Shown here in pieces: positions 48,601-61,081 of a DNA stretch of 64,000 nt. Numbering within the stretch: position 1 is the first letter of the stretch; each line of letters starts with the position of its first letter. The notes below the pieces were generated by a model. The model had not been told where the DNA came from. It ran no database searches and saw only the letters and a program-made list of their open reading frames with translations. The stretch covers positions 354,708-418,707 of the forward strand of contig NW_006496932.1 of the NCBI RefSeq assembly GCF_000471905.2, written 5' to 3'. The stretch is from Amborella trichopoda. Lineage: Eukaryota; Streptophyta; Magnoliopsida; Amborellales; Amborellaceae. The position numbers and the translations under genes are program-made.

Positions 48601-51600
48601 CTTCCACTACCATATTTGCTTTAGGAATTTGGATTACAATATATTTGTAATAGAAGCAAAAACTTACCGTATCAAGGGGCTCAATAAGCATTTCCAACCT
48701 GGATTGTGAGACACACGGTTTGTATAGGCCATCTATAAATTGCTCCCTCAAATCCCAAAAGATAATTTTAGTTCCTGCAACATCACAGGTAATGAGTGCT
48801 GTAAGGAAAGCAAATACTAAGGATAAATGTAAAAAAATTAACTACAGTACCATACCTGTGTACTCACAGATCCTGTCCATGGCAGCATTGATATCCTTTC
48901 TTGATCCATCAAATGCATCCATCTTTTGTGTTGTGATATCTCTCGCATTTTCATCAATTGACTTCCCTAGAAATAATTTTTGAGTAAGTAAAAGACCGTG
49001 TAGGACGCTGAAGAAAGACTATCTTTCTTATGCAAATCCATAAAGAAGCTTAAATGTGCCCCATTTAGATTTACTACTGATAAGGCATAAAACATCTGAG
49101 CCATCTCTATTCATCAAGAAGTTAACCTGCACATCACTTCGAATGCACAAGAAAATAAAAAAAACGTTCACAAATGTCACACTTCAAATGTAATTAAATG
49201 TTTTAATAATTACTCAGCTCATCTAATGTGGTGACATAAAACTAATCAAAATAGAAAGTCATACCCAATCCAAGGGTTTAGAAAAGGAATAAAACTATGA
49301 ATTGAGTCAAGTGGCTCGTAGAAACCTTATGCAATAAAAAGCTTAGAAGACCCAATAGACAAAAAAGCTCTTATGTACATAAAGAATTTACTTGATTAGC
49401 ACATACAGTCTCCCTCAGACTCAAACCAGATTAACATCGAGAATAGACTGCTTTCCCTAGGATCCTATGGTCAGCAAATAGTCACGGCTTCAGGGAACAT
49501 GTTTACTCTCTGGTCAAGGGAGGGGAAACTTACAACCATGATACTGCTTAATGGCTGCTCTCTCAATGAGGAGGCCCATCTGAGTAGCACCCATCAAAGA
49601 CCAGGTTATATGCAATCTGAGTAGCACCCACATTGCTGCCATGCAGAGGAGTTGGAGAAGAGATATGCACTCTCAGTTTATTATGTTAACGTTGATTTCA
49701 TATGGCAACTAGGACTATGAATAGTTACAAAATTTTCCTCCTTGCACGGCATAATTGAATGGGAAAGGCAATAAACACACACAGCCTCATCTTTTGCATT
49801 TCTGCATACTTCAATCAACAAGACAGATTATGCCACTAATTTGATGTAAGTTCATGAGCCAAAACCAAACGACCAAGATACATCAAGATGATAGCAAACA
49901 TGTACCAATATTATGAACAAAGAATGAAATGAAGTTATAATAATTAGCTGGGATGCATGTAAAAATATGGCGTGGCCAAGTCATGGTTACTTCTCAAAAT
50001 TTGGAGGTCCAGCTTTTGCCATCTCAAAATTTGGAGGTCCAGTTTTTGCCAAAGCTCGCGTAAGAGTTGGGACTGAATAAACAGCCCTTACCAGAGGCAG
50101 AGCACCGACCTCAAACTTGATGCTTCCTTGATGCTGAGACTATTAACACTTCTAAGGGTGTTACAGTGTTATAGAGCTGCAGCATGTTAGCTGTTTCGAC
50201 ATCTAAGGGTGGCAAAATGCATTCATGCACGTGCACGGGCACATGCGTACACACACGTTTTGATAATAACCTTGTATCTAAAGATAAAAGCACACATCTA
50301 TTCAGGCAAGTACACTACCAAAAGGGCGGTAGACATGTAACAGGAACAGGAAAGCGAAAAACAAGATAAGGAGACTGGGAAATGTATTCTGAACACGTAA
50401 ATAACTCAACTCTCCTTCTTCATTCATTAGCCCGTCTGTGAACTAGTTATACTTTTAATAAATAAGATTGAAGGTGGACCAATGCTAATGCATGAAAGGG
50501 ATATTTGTTTATCACTGTCTATTAGGAATGCAAATGCAATATGCATTAATGATTTACTTCAAAGCATCATACAGCACATGATTATATATATATATATATA
50601 TATATTACAGATATTGCCAATGATTTGTCCATACACTATTCTACAAAGACATAATTTCAAAGCTCAAATTGTTTCTTGGAAATTAGTCCCCAAATAATTG
50701 GTTCATATGAACAACTCAGTACACCATATTTTGAGTATTGTTTGCCCAGCAAACATTTAAATAAATTGATGAGGGGGATTGACCTATTGTATTACAGACC
50801 ATTTAACAAAACTTTGTGTTTAGACTTTTCCACTCATTTTGATTTCACCCTATTTAGATTTCACATTCTTCCCTTTGGAGGACACCAGACCAGGTGTGCA
50901 TCCAACTCAATTTTAATGAGTGCGACCTTGGGATTCCGGGAACACCAATGGAATCCGCTCCTCCTTTTCATGCTTCATCAGCATTGTCAACTCTAAGACT
51001 ATGATGCATCAAAAGATTCATTCCAAATGGGGGTTCATCTTTGGTGGATTCTAGGAACATCATTCCCAGGGCATCAAGATCCTTCCTTCTCCTTGGCAGG
51101 TCAAGCATTTACTTGACTGACCTATGCGGGCCCATCTGTATCCCCTTTTCAGAATACGTTGCTGGAAGCCAATGCAGTTGCTGATGCGCTCACAAAAGAC
51201 GGTGCCACCTCAGGGACTGCTAGAACCATTTAGGCAATTTCTTGAGCACTGTCCAACCTTTTCTGATTTTTTTCATATTTCCTTCCTATTTTTTGGTTCA
51301 TTGTGACGCTGATATTGGATGCATAGAGCACTGACTTGTAAGACACATATTTCGCTTTAGTGTACATGTTTCATTTACAAATCCATAAATGTTAACCTTG
51401 TTTAAAAAAGAAAAAAAAAGATTTTTGAAATTATTGACTGGCACAGTATGGAACAAACTGAAGCATAACAGTTTAGAGTAATACTGATATTAAAAGTTTC
51501 TCGTGGCCTCTTCCTTGACCATCTTTCTCGAATGCTCTCTTCAAGTTTACTTAGATGGCTCACTGCATACTGTAACCATCAAAAGGAAACCATTAGATTT

Positions 51601-54600
51601 TCAAAGAAAGAGCAACACGAATTGTGGATATGGTAAAAGACTACACATGACATCCATTACATTAGCAGAGTTACAGGCATATTTCGTCCCATGTAGTATT
51701 ATACTGTATAGTTCATAACAACATCCATAGAAAGCATCCTAGCTTGTGCAAATTGAGAATGCTACAATTGTACTAAAAAAAATGTCGCCCTTTTTGTGTG
51801 AGATGAAAACTAATAAAATAGCAGTTTTTATCCCACATGCAAGAATCCTGCATTTTGACCAAAAGACTTATTCCAGCCAATTTAGCAGTTAAATTTAAAT
51901 ACTGAATGTCTATCGGAAGGATTGTAATTTTCTGCTGTACTTCATCATGTGACACTATGACTTCCTGAGGCATATCTATAATTCGCGAAGAGAGTACATG
52001 GAGGTAAGCTTTCTTTACGGTTTTTGTCAAGTTTTCTTTATATGTATTTAGAGGGCTGTAAAGAAGCCATTCTTTCTCTCCAGAGTATAACAGCTTCCAA
52101 GAAAGAAAAAATATTAGAATAGTAATATAACATATGCCATGTAATGAGAGTCCGGCTGTTAGTATAGCATCAATAAACTTTCGTTCAAAATATGGATTTT
52201 TTATTACATGAAGTAGAGTTCATAAAAACCAACCTAGTACAACATTTCAACATCAAATCAAGAAAGCTAGAATTGGTTTTTGTCTTGAACATTTGGTAAT
52301 CATCTTTTAATAGTTTTACACATCTGTACATGGATTAATCAAGATACTAAATTAATTGGGAATTCTACTTCCAAGAAATGAACAAGAATATAAGACTAAC
52401 TACATAAGAATGACAAAAAAAGCACAAAACAAAGAATCTTTTAAGATTCCATATCTTAGATATGTTAGACATAAAGGACACAATTATAAGGCATCAAATA
52501 AAGATGCCAAAATATAATAAATGGAAACATGATATATAACATGGACAGGCAAAGAAGAATTTAGAGAAGTGTTTCAGTAAAAGAATCAATGGGCAATCAA
52601 CTTACATAAAGAGTGTTCAGTCGAACACAGAGTTTGGAAGTAGATAACACATTAATTTGGCTAGACCTCCTTTCATCAGGCAACCGATGGTCAATTAATT
52701 TCTTTTTAGCAAAAGCCTTTATTCCAGCTTCTTTTCTGTATCTTGTAAGAATTGGCACAGGGGGTATCAGATCTTCTTTATTACCTGTATGAACATAAAG
52801 GAGTGCCATAAAAAACTCTGAAAAAAAGGAATTATACTAGCTGAAGTAATGTCTTGAATATATGTCAACTCTTGGGCAGAAGTTTCAGTGATACAAGAGT
52901 TAGTCACAGTGTGAATGGAATAATTCAAGAAATATTCATCTGATAGTATGCCACAGTTGTTACTACATATTCAAAACTAATTCTCAATTCAATAACATAT
53001 ATGTGAATGAGATATAGATACTTCAAAATTGAGAAAAAAAAAAAGACGGGCTAATGTGATTGTGTAACTGGAGTTGTCTTTTTCACAGCTTAAGTTGTTT
53101 ATTTTTAATTTTATTGTTATTGTTATAACAAAGTGATGCACTTGGTACCTAATGTTAGATAAGAGATTGTTGGTATGTGGATTTTACCTGATTTTCTAAT
53201 GAAAAGAAGATTCTCATATATGAAAATACTTCCAAGTAATAACTTCAGATTCTAAGCCAAAGCAATCATTTTTCATTCATCAAGACAGCGATGATTACAT
53301 TCTCCACTGTACTTTTGCATTTGCGAATGCCCTTTCTTTTCAAGTCTAAATGTACGTCCACCAAGAACATCATGAGATTTCAGGCTCCACAAGTTGCACC
53401 GTTAAAACCTTAACTTCTTAGATTGTGAGTGTATGCCCTTTTTATTGCAAGGACAGTTTGGTTATAGATTTCTTACAAAGGAATTTATGCTATAGCATCT
53501 GTTTATATCCTGCACAGATACAAACAAAGTCCCTCAACCGCCCAACATCAACAAAGTACAGGTGGGGAGCTTCATTCCTCCACTAGAAGTCCATCAAATT
53601 TTTTTGGGCATGGAGCAGACGAAAAGGGACGCCCAGGCTTCCCTTCTTGACATTGAACAGTCTATAAGGAGCTGTTTATAACCGTTAATGATATAGAAAG
53701 GTAATGTCATATATTTTTCCTTTCTTTCAATGTCTATATATTCCTTATCTCATTTGTACAACTGAAGTACATTTAAGTAAACTGATTCTAGAATCAGTCA
53801 TTTGTATATCTGAAACTACTACTCAGTAAATGAGCATATATCTTTTATTTACCTTACATGGAACCCTTGAACCGAGGGAAACCCTGCTCCAAAAACCCTA
53901 ATCTGCTGAAACCAAGTGTTATCTAGAAATTCACAAACCTTATTTCTCAAACACCGTTATTTGTTATTCATATTCCCAAGTTTAAATGGAACAATAGCAT
54001 AGTAAATTAATTATTCCATGATGTCAAAGCATTAGAAAATAATCACCAAAAACTCAAAATGTTATAAACACCTTAAAGAACAAGACATGCTAAATACAAA
54101 AGATGGAATGGTAAACGTTGACAGAAGAACTGAGATAAATCCACACCAACCTAATTGGTCCACAATATTCTGTGTATAAACTTGCATTGCACTATCAAGG
54201 CCACGAATCAGAGAATTTAATTCTCCCAACCTCATCGGCACTTTAAGAGTGAAAAACTGTTCCAAAGTCTGTTCACAAGGCAAACAGTAAGTTCTTGACA
54301 GTTGAAGAATGGATGGAAATGTAAACACATGCTCCTCACTAGATAAACACCTAAGCAATGAATCCAAAATCATGAATGTCAAATGACTATAGATTGAAAA
54401 GAACATGATACATGTAAATTCTTGGATGAACAAGAAATATCTCAGACCATAAACAACACAGCAGTTCTAAGAAAAATAATCATTAAATTAATTACAAAGT
54501 ATATGTACACCATCATGTACAACCAAAGTATTCTCATGACTACTAGTAGAGTGTAATGCATAAAATTTTCAAAGTATGTTCTAGTATAACATGAGATATG

Positions 54601-57600
54601 CTCTCTAAAATAAACCCTGGTCACAGATACCCATTGCAAATTTGTTGCATCAAATCCACAAGCACAGTAGAGTAGTGACATGATTGTTCCTAATTGGGCA
54701 TAAAAAATAATTTTACTGACGTAGAGCAGGAGCTCACACTTAATGCCAAAATATGAAGGGACTATAAGTGTAAAGGGACAAGTGAAGGATTTGTCAGCCC
54801 TATCAAATGCATCACATAAAATGAACAGCAGACACAAGTTCACATAAACACAAAAGACCAACAAAATATATCAACAAAATGAGGAGAAGAAACAAAGGCA
54901 TATACCTTGCTCATTCATGTATCTAGCTTGAAACCCCCAATTCCCAAAAATGATTGATTAAAGACAGGAAATGGATAAGAACAGATGCCAATCTCAAAGT
55001 TGAACCCAAGTTAAAAAAACTTGCAATTTTTAAATGTGGTGTGGTGCCTTTCATTTTAAGACATAAGATGCATCTGATGTGCATCGTGGTTCAGAATTCC
55101 ACATCAATATGCTCCATCAACAAATGACGAGAAGCGAATGGTAAAATTATTACACCTAAGATTTAGACAAAGTTGATTCTCATTTCCTGAATAATGGAGC
55201 CCTTTGTTTTATATGCAAGTAGCTCAGGGCCAAATGGAACGACTGCCCTTACAGATAACAGTGACAACCAGAGCATATTAAGTAGGTAAAATGATATAAG
55301 GGACATAGTTATGATGCAATTGAAGATGTCCAGTTTCCTAATCTTGGTGACTTGACTCAAAAACGATGTTCTGTTTGACTCCCAGGATATGAGAAAAGCA
55401 TCTAGGAAAATATGATACTATACAGTTGAGTGACCCCTATCAACATAGAATCAAAGAAGCAGCCAACACCATGGAGTGCATCCAGGGCCATTAGACGGCA
55501 ACACCACGGTGTGCAGATGGAAGTTTCTATTGGCTTGAAGAACCCAATTTGCAGGAGCCCGAAAGGAATCGTTGTTCGCTTATTTCATTACATGTGTTTG
55601 TGCGCACATACATATGTAATTTTTTTGTATTTTTTTTTTTGGGGGTAGTTCAGTGGTAGGAATCAAACTTGAGATGTAGAGCTGCTAAATGTCAGCTGCT
55701 AACCACTCAAGCCCAAGCCTGATTCCTTTTCTTTTTTTTGAATCTATGTATGTAATTTACATAGTTATGTATCTATACGTATTTGTATTTATGCATGTAA
55801 CAACAAAACGAATTTAAATTGCACTAGTACAGTATACATGTTCTGCTAGGGGATCAGTAGATTGGCAGGGTGGAAAGGCAGATTTTCCTATCTCCAGCAG
55901 GCCGCCTTACTTTGATTAAAGTCACTCTCTCTAGCACCCCTATATTTCAGATGTCACTTTTTCATATGCCATCATTGGTGGCCCACCGTTTGGAGCAGCC
56001 AATGAGAAACTTTCTGTGGTCCAGTAATGGGGATAGGAAGATCCATCTTATATCTTGGAAGAATGTCTGCAAACCTAAATCTCTAGGGAGGCTGGGTATT
56101 CGAACACTCAAAGAAAATAATCTTGCTCTACTTGGGAAATGGTGGTGGCCCTTAGCTACCCAAAACAACCATCTCTGGCAGGAGGTGATCAACTCGAAAT
56201 ACTGCAGCTCTGACCCCTCTTGGGTCCCCTCCTGACGAGCGCATAGCAACTCCTCGGGGATATGGAAGTCCATACCGCGTTCTTACGCACACAGTCCATG
56301 ATTAGGTACAGGCCTAGGCAAGGCGACAAAACACCGTTTTGGATCGTTACTTGGCTGGAGAATACACCCCTTAAAGACCTATACCCTAGAATTTTCCTAT
56401 TGGCCAGTGACTTTAATGCAACTGTGGAATCCCAGTTTCAGCTGATGGGCAACAGGAGGGTGTGGAGTCCTCCTACCCTCAGAAGACCACTCTCCAACCC
56501 AGAATTCAAGAATTCACAGCCCTTCCCATCACTCTAAACTCTGTCTTCCTGCCCCTTCGAGGCCAAGATAGCCTCATCTGGGCCCCCAAACACTCGGGTA
56601 CCTTCTCGGTGGCCTCCTTCTACTCTTCTCTAGCTCATCCCAGAGGTCCCCCCTGCTTGTCCCATTTCTATTGTAAACAAAGTTTGGATCCCTTTGGTAC
56701 CCCAAATTTCAATTCTTCAATTGGATAACTGGATCCAAGAGAGCCCTTACCGTGGATCAATTATAGAGAAAGGGTCTCCAAATCCCAAATAGATGCATCA
56801 TGTGCACTGAGGACGAGGAGACCAATGCTCACCTCTTCATCCATTGCATGGTAGCCTCATCTATATGGGCTGACATCCTTCAGTTATTCCAATGGCAGTG
56901 GGTGACACCACCTGATGTCCCTCATCTCATCAGTTCTACCTTCTCAATCCCCTGGCATAAGGCCGGCACCCTGCTGTGGCAGCCCTTGGTGGCTGCCACC
57001 CTATGGACAATCTGAACGGAGAGAAATGCCAGAATTTTTTGAAGCCAGTCATCTCCGGTGAATGCCCTAGTAGACAAGATCAGAGAAGCAGTCATCTTCT
57101 AGGCCACTCACCACAAACAGTTCAAAAATCTTTGCCACTTCGACTTTCTCCACAGCTGGACTCCCATTCTCTCCTTCAAAACTCAGAGGCCGCCACGCTC
57201 TTCCCTTTGGAAACCACCCAAAGTGGGCCACATCAAGCTTAACTTTGACGGGTGTTCTCTCGGAAACCCAGGCCATGCAAGCATAGGTGGCTTGTTCCGC
57301 GACCACAACAGCAATACCCTTTGCTCCTTTTCTACTCCCATTGGTGTTTCTGATTCAACAATTGTGGAGGCGTCTGCCTCCGAGAAGGCCTCAGGACGTT
57401 AGACACTAGCTGGGGGCAGTATGTAACCATTGAAGGCGACTCTTACAGTGTTATAGCCTGGGCCTCAGGCACTGCCCCCTGCCCTTGGAGGCTCGACAGC
57501 ATCTTCGAAGAAATCTGTCAACTCACAAGGAATCTACAAATCTTGTGGAATCACGTTTGGAGAGAAGTAAATGGTGACGCTAATTTACTAGCAAAGGCAG

Positions 57601-60600
57601 CCGCAACCTTGTCTCAAGCCAACCTGAGCAACCCTTAGGGAACCTCTGCTCGAGTTCCTATCACAGATTGGAATTGATATAATGGCTCAATTCATGTAAA
57701 GCTTTTTTGATATACCTTGGTTCTGTACAGGGCACCCGTTTGTGGGTTGCCTATTTTTTGGGCGAAACCCGTCTGTGGGTATCCTGCCCCCTCTCCTCTC
57801 ACATTCTGTACTCACTTTCAGTTCAATACAATCAACATATTAAAAAAAAAATGAATTAAAAGATTAAATGATGAATGTGCTCCAAAATCATTTATAAAGG
57901 ATCTTCACAAAAAATTAGACAAGTATAAATAGATTCTAAGCAAGCATAGGTCCATAACTCAAAGAATGATTAGTGTGCAAACTTTTGGGTCATGCAAGTT
58001 GCTGAAATAGACAAACCAGACTAGGTCATAGTATGCACTCATATTCCAAGTATCTAGAAACCCAGACATGAGATACGTAATTTCTTAGAGAAGAGATGCC
58101 TTTTTGGCGTGTATAAAGTTAGTGTTAAACGAATGTTTGTATTCTACACTCAACCAAAAAAAGGGTTTGTATGCTTTCATTGCGAAGCTAAAATTATCCC
58201 GTTACGGCATACCTTGTAAAGGAGTATCGTGTTTTATAATTTTTTGATAACAGTATCATGTTTTTCATGGCATCGTATGTTATTGGTTGTGCTAGAATGC
58301 CACTATTCACCATTACTATCCTACCTGTAAGAAACTTAGTTAGAAGTTTCCTTTTCATTACTTTCCAACAAAATCATTGGAGTTGTGTTTGGAATTGTAT
58401 TTCCAGATTGGTTCTATTCCATGCTTCTGTATGGTAACTTTCAAAGCATCAAAGATTTCCCAAACTGCCTCATCCTACTTGTAATTTTAGTCTAAACTTT
58501 GTGCAACCTGTCTCATATCCATCCTAAAGAATTAGAGAAGCATGTCAACAATGCTTAATATGTGGCATTGACGACCCTATCCCATTTACATCCTTTTTTG
58601 TTGTTTTCTATTGTTTCTTAACCACAGAAGAATCTTAACGACATTTACTCTTGTGATCCACCATAATCATATAATATGCTCTCCTATCATCATTCCTCAT
58701 GTGTCCCCAATTCTTGCATTCACACTAACAATGTAAACGTCTCTGTGTGCATTGTCAATTTGTTCCATGCAGGCACTTGGTGAAATACGGCTCTAGGTAC
58801 AGCCTAGAATAAAGAACTGAACATATTTTCAAATTAAGCATACATATTACCTGTGAAGTTAGATTCATATATTTCCAATTTCCATATTTTAATTTTAATA
58901 TAATCTCCTCCATGAAGTTTCTATAAATGACACCTTACATGGTATATGTTTTGCAGTTGCTGGAGATTTTACCAAGTTCCTGTCATAATCATATATCTTA
59001 GTGTCATTCTCCTCCCAAACATCACATCCAGATTTCACAGCAGCCAAACATTCCAGGCCATTCTCACGTTATTGAAGAATACAACTAACTCTCGAGATAA
59101 CGTTAATAGAATAAGCACCATAAAGTTCTTAGTTTGGTTCTTGATAAGCATAACATGTTGGTTACAAACCCATTCTATCAAGTGCATTCCCAATTGCTAT
59201 TTTAGGCAAACACGGCAAACATATTAAAACATGAGCAGTAAAACACAGGTTAAGAGACCTATTTACATTGTTAATTACAATTATGGAAACTACAGTAATG
59301 CTTCTCAGGATATAGGTTCTTATTTTGGAATGTAAATGCTAGATCATAATTTGGTGAAAATTTCAAAAATTGTATTAAGTAGTTGCAGATTAAATCAAGC
59401 GAGAAAGCATGTGAAAAAAAATGATCAGTAAATGTTGGGATTTGTGACAATTGAATAAAAATAGTGTTCTGGTATAAAGAGAGTTCTGGCCATGGTGGGC
59501 CCAAGAACCCTGATCTCGAACCAGCAAAAGGTCAAGAAGATCGACAAACATTTATCTCCCAAATAAAAGTAAAAGAAAATTTCAAATTGACAACAGTAAT
59601 CTTAGAAGTTAGTGAGGACATCCTGAGGAAAAATCATCTTATGCTCAAGAGCTTATCTTCCAAATGGAGTCTCGCGGTCACAGCTCTGGTTTTAATACAT
59701 AGAATTCTCAAAGGCGAAAAAGAAAACCTAGACTTTGGAATCCAATCATTTCCTGTTTATTGTTTTGAGAAGAGAAATTTTGCAACCATTTTCTCGCAAA
59801 ACCCAAAGCATGGTGTACTATGGTTTTGATAGCAAAAAGCGCTCTAACAAATTTCTCACGCAAATATGTTATTCTTTGGAATTAGAGTGAACCAACAGGT
59901 CCAGTTGAAATGACCTTTACCTCGTTCATTATGGACTCTGAGACCGATGCAACATTTCAAAATATATATATTCCACCAGCATAGCATTTTGGATCTGGTT
60001 TGGGTTTTTCAACATTTTACTAATGGGTATGTATGTAGTGGTCATGGGGGACCAAATTCTACAGTTGGTACCATGGTGAAAACACCTTGTTAGGAGGTTT
60101 TGTGTGATTGAAAATTTTCTCAAATCCAGTTTGCTTCATTAATTTCCAAAAAAAAGGGATGATTTGAAGCACGAATTTCCCTTGATCGTCCACCTAAGTA
60201 GATGGTCTAGATTCAGTTTTGGAGCAGGTTTTGATTTCAGGCACTTTTTGAGCTCCAAATCCTTTCTTTAAGAAAAGGTCTTACTTTCACAAACACTATG
60301 TGAGAGGTTTGAGTCCAAATCCTTCTAAAATAGTTTTGATCTTTTTTCCTTTATTAATAACTTGAAATTACAAAGAGTTTGACTTAATTAGAATACATCA
60401 TATTGGACTATGCAACAGAAATCACTCAAAATAGCAAGAACCAAGAGACTGGTTTGAAATATGTAATCTGTTGCCAGGCTCTTATTTTACAAGATCAAAG
60501 AACAGTAAATACAAGCAAGAAAGTACCTCTTCTATGATTCTGTATACTTCCACAATCGAACTCCCATGGCGTTGTTGAGGAGATAAAGGTTCCCATCTCT

Positions 60601-61081
60601 GACAATAACTTTGAAAGACGTTAACATAGAAAGTAACACTAGGGAAGAAAAGGAGAACAAGACTAACATATTTATAACATGTTTATTCCTCATTTTAATG
60701 TTGTCTCAAAATTGAACTAGTATCATGCATACTTCTTTGTTACTGTCATAAGCCATCAAACTATTAATTTACAAGAACATCATCATCATCCGAGTCTTAC
60801 CCCAACTATTTGAGGTCGGCTTCAAGATTCATGAAAAGATGCGGCAAAGGTTTACGCTGGCTGCCCTACCTAACACAACCGCACACCTTCACCCGGGCTC
60901 AAAACCAGCATGACCAGCTTGGAACTGGCCATGGCGGAGTTTAATTTTACAAGAACATATGAAGTTTATATTACTCCAAGAAACCTACCTCTTGTTGAAC
61001 GGCTCGTCCAACCCATCCAGAAATTCTTCCTAGTTGTGAATTCACCCACCGCAGTACCAGCATTCCTGAAACACTTTCAAC
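45657..61081 (-). CDS. PATROL1: PATROL1-like MUN-domain (DUF810, Munc13-related) protein, 3' part, 11 exons
   Basis: Exons: 61081-60989, 60598-60527, 54268-54151, 52784-52606, 51569-51485, 48966-48856, 48774-48668, 46909-46832, 46714-46619, 46055-45960, 45845-45657. All are AG/GT bounded and in phase, giving 407 residues and a stop. The translation follows Arabidopsis PATROL1 (about 1,100 aa) to its C-terminus: VESVSGMLVLRWVNSQLGRI, PQQRHGSSIVEVYRIIEE, PMRLGELNSLIRGLD, LIPPVPILTRYRKEAGIKAF, YAVSHLSKLEES, GSRKDINAAMDRICEYTG, IFWDLREQFIDGLYKP, FFISGGDGLPRGTVDNLV, TRELIDRLRSASEE and VLCHRSDPEASQFVKKQFKI. PATROL1 acts in membrane traffic, including plasma-membrane delivery of the H+-ATPase AHA1 in guard cells; that role here is by homology. 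Roughly the first 60% lies beyond 64000. Introns hold LINEs in both orientations and a hAT MITE. No break is seen. Confidence 0.93.
47823..48336. mobile_element. hAT MITE with perfect 8-bp target duplication, in a PATROL1-like intron
   Basis: GTTTAGCC flanks the element at 47815-47822 and 48337-48344. The ends CATAGTTACCAG and (reversed) CATAGTTGTTGG share a 7-bp inverted repeat, with GGGATC/GATCCC-rich subterminal sequence on both sides. 514 bp, non-coding. Confidence 0.85.
48555..48582. repeat. TG dinucleotide microsatellite
   Basis: A TGTGTG run (about 11 TG units) lies in the intron immediately downstream of the 48774-48668 exon. Confidence 0.9.
50582..50605. repeat. AT dinucleotide microsatellite
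   Basis: A run of about 12 TA units lies within the large intron between the exons at 51485 and 48966. No other feature is recognised in 48967-51100. Confidence 0.9.
51110..51421 (+). mobile_element. LINE 3' relic with A-rich tail
   Basis: The plus strand encodes LLEANAVADALTKDGATSGT, the C-terminal RNase H motif of plant L1-type LINEs (usually E.N..AD.LAK.G), followed by about 200 bp of 3' UTR and an A-rich tail at 51404-51420. It is antisense to the host gene and ends only 64 bp from the exon at 51569-51485. The 5' limit is uncertain and may extend to about 50880. Confidence 0.6.
51570..52605 (-). other. PATROL1-like intron
   Basis: An intron of about 1.04 kb with no identified element. 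The reading frame at 52030-51773 has no family similarity and lacks a matching position in the PATROL1 protein, so it is intronic. Confidence 0.6.
54269..55635 (-). other. PATROL1-like intron, distal part
   Basis: AT-rich intron DNA with no recognised element. Long chance frames occur here (e.g. 54442-54864) but resemble nothing. Confidence 0.5.
55638..55728 (-). mobile_element. tRNA-derived SINE fragment (family copy 2)
   Basis: Reversed: AGGCTTGGGCTTGAGTGGTT, AGCAGCTGACATTTAGCAGC and TCAAGTTTGATTCCTACCAC. A-box-like TTGAGTGGTTAGCAGCT and B-box-like GTTTGATTCC are at tRNA spacing. The head matches the copy at 39785-39895. Confidence 0.55.
55858..57850 (+). mobile_element. 5'-truncated L1-type LINE with zinc-binding and RNase H domains
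   Basis: The reading starts in the C-terminal part of reverse transcriptase (GRLTLIKVTLSSTPIFQMSL, MRNFLWSS, RIHLISWKNVCKPKSLGRLG). Then come the zf-RVT region (about 56800-56890: CIMCTEDEETNAHLFIHC) and an RNase H domain (about 57229-57640: IKLNFDGCSLGNPG, GDSYSVIAWASG, REVNGDANLLAKAA). A 3' UTR of about 200 bp ends in A10 at 57841-57850. Several frameshifts and at least two stops interrupt it. It lies antisense in the 6.3-kb PATROL1-like intron. No clear target duplication was found. Confidence 0.85.
57851..60526 (-). other. PATROL1-like intron, proximal part
   Basis: No exon or element recognised between the LINE tail and the 60598-60527 exon. A few weakly conserved long frames (e.g. 59464-59829) are taken as chance. 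Confidence 0.5.
60778..60950 (-). mobile_element. RTE/SINE-like 3' terminus in a PATROL1-like intron
   Basis: ATCATCATCATCCGAGTCTT, ACCCCAACTATTTGAGGTCG and GATTCATGAAAAGATGCGGC are followed by a non-RTE head (CACCCGGGCTCAAAACCAGC, CTTGGAACTGGCCATGGCGG). The tail is RTE-like, but the head suggests a SINE that borrowed the RTE 3' end. It ends about 40 bp from the 61081-60989 exon. Confidence 0.5.

Noticed and set aside
51773-52090. Possible extra PATROL1-like exon (KENLTKTVKKAYLHVLSS)
   Set aside because: The flanking exons (52784-52606 and 51569-51485) join in phase and are adjacent in the family protein (NTLY then YAVSHLSKL), so no exon is needed here.
54442-54864. 140-codon frame on the minus strand
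   Set aside because: Sits in a PATROL1-like intron, has no counterpart in the PATROL1 protein and is Phe/Tyr/Leu-rich as expected for AT-rich intron.
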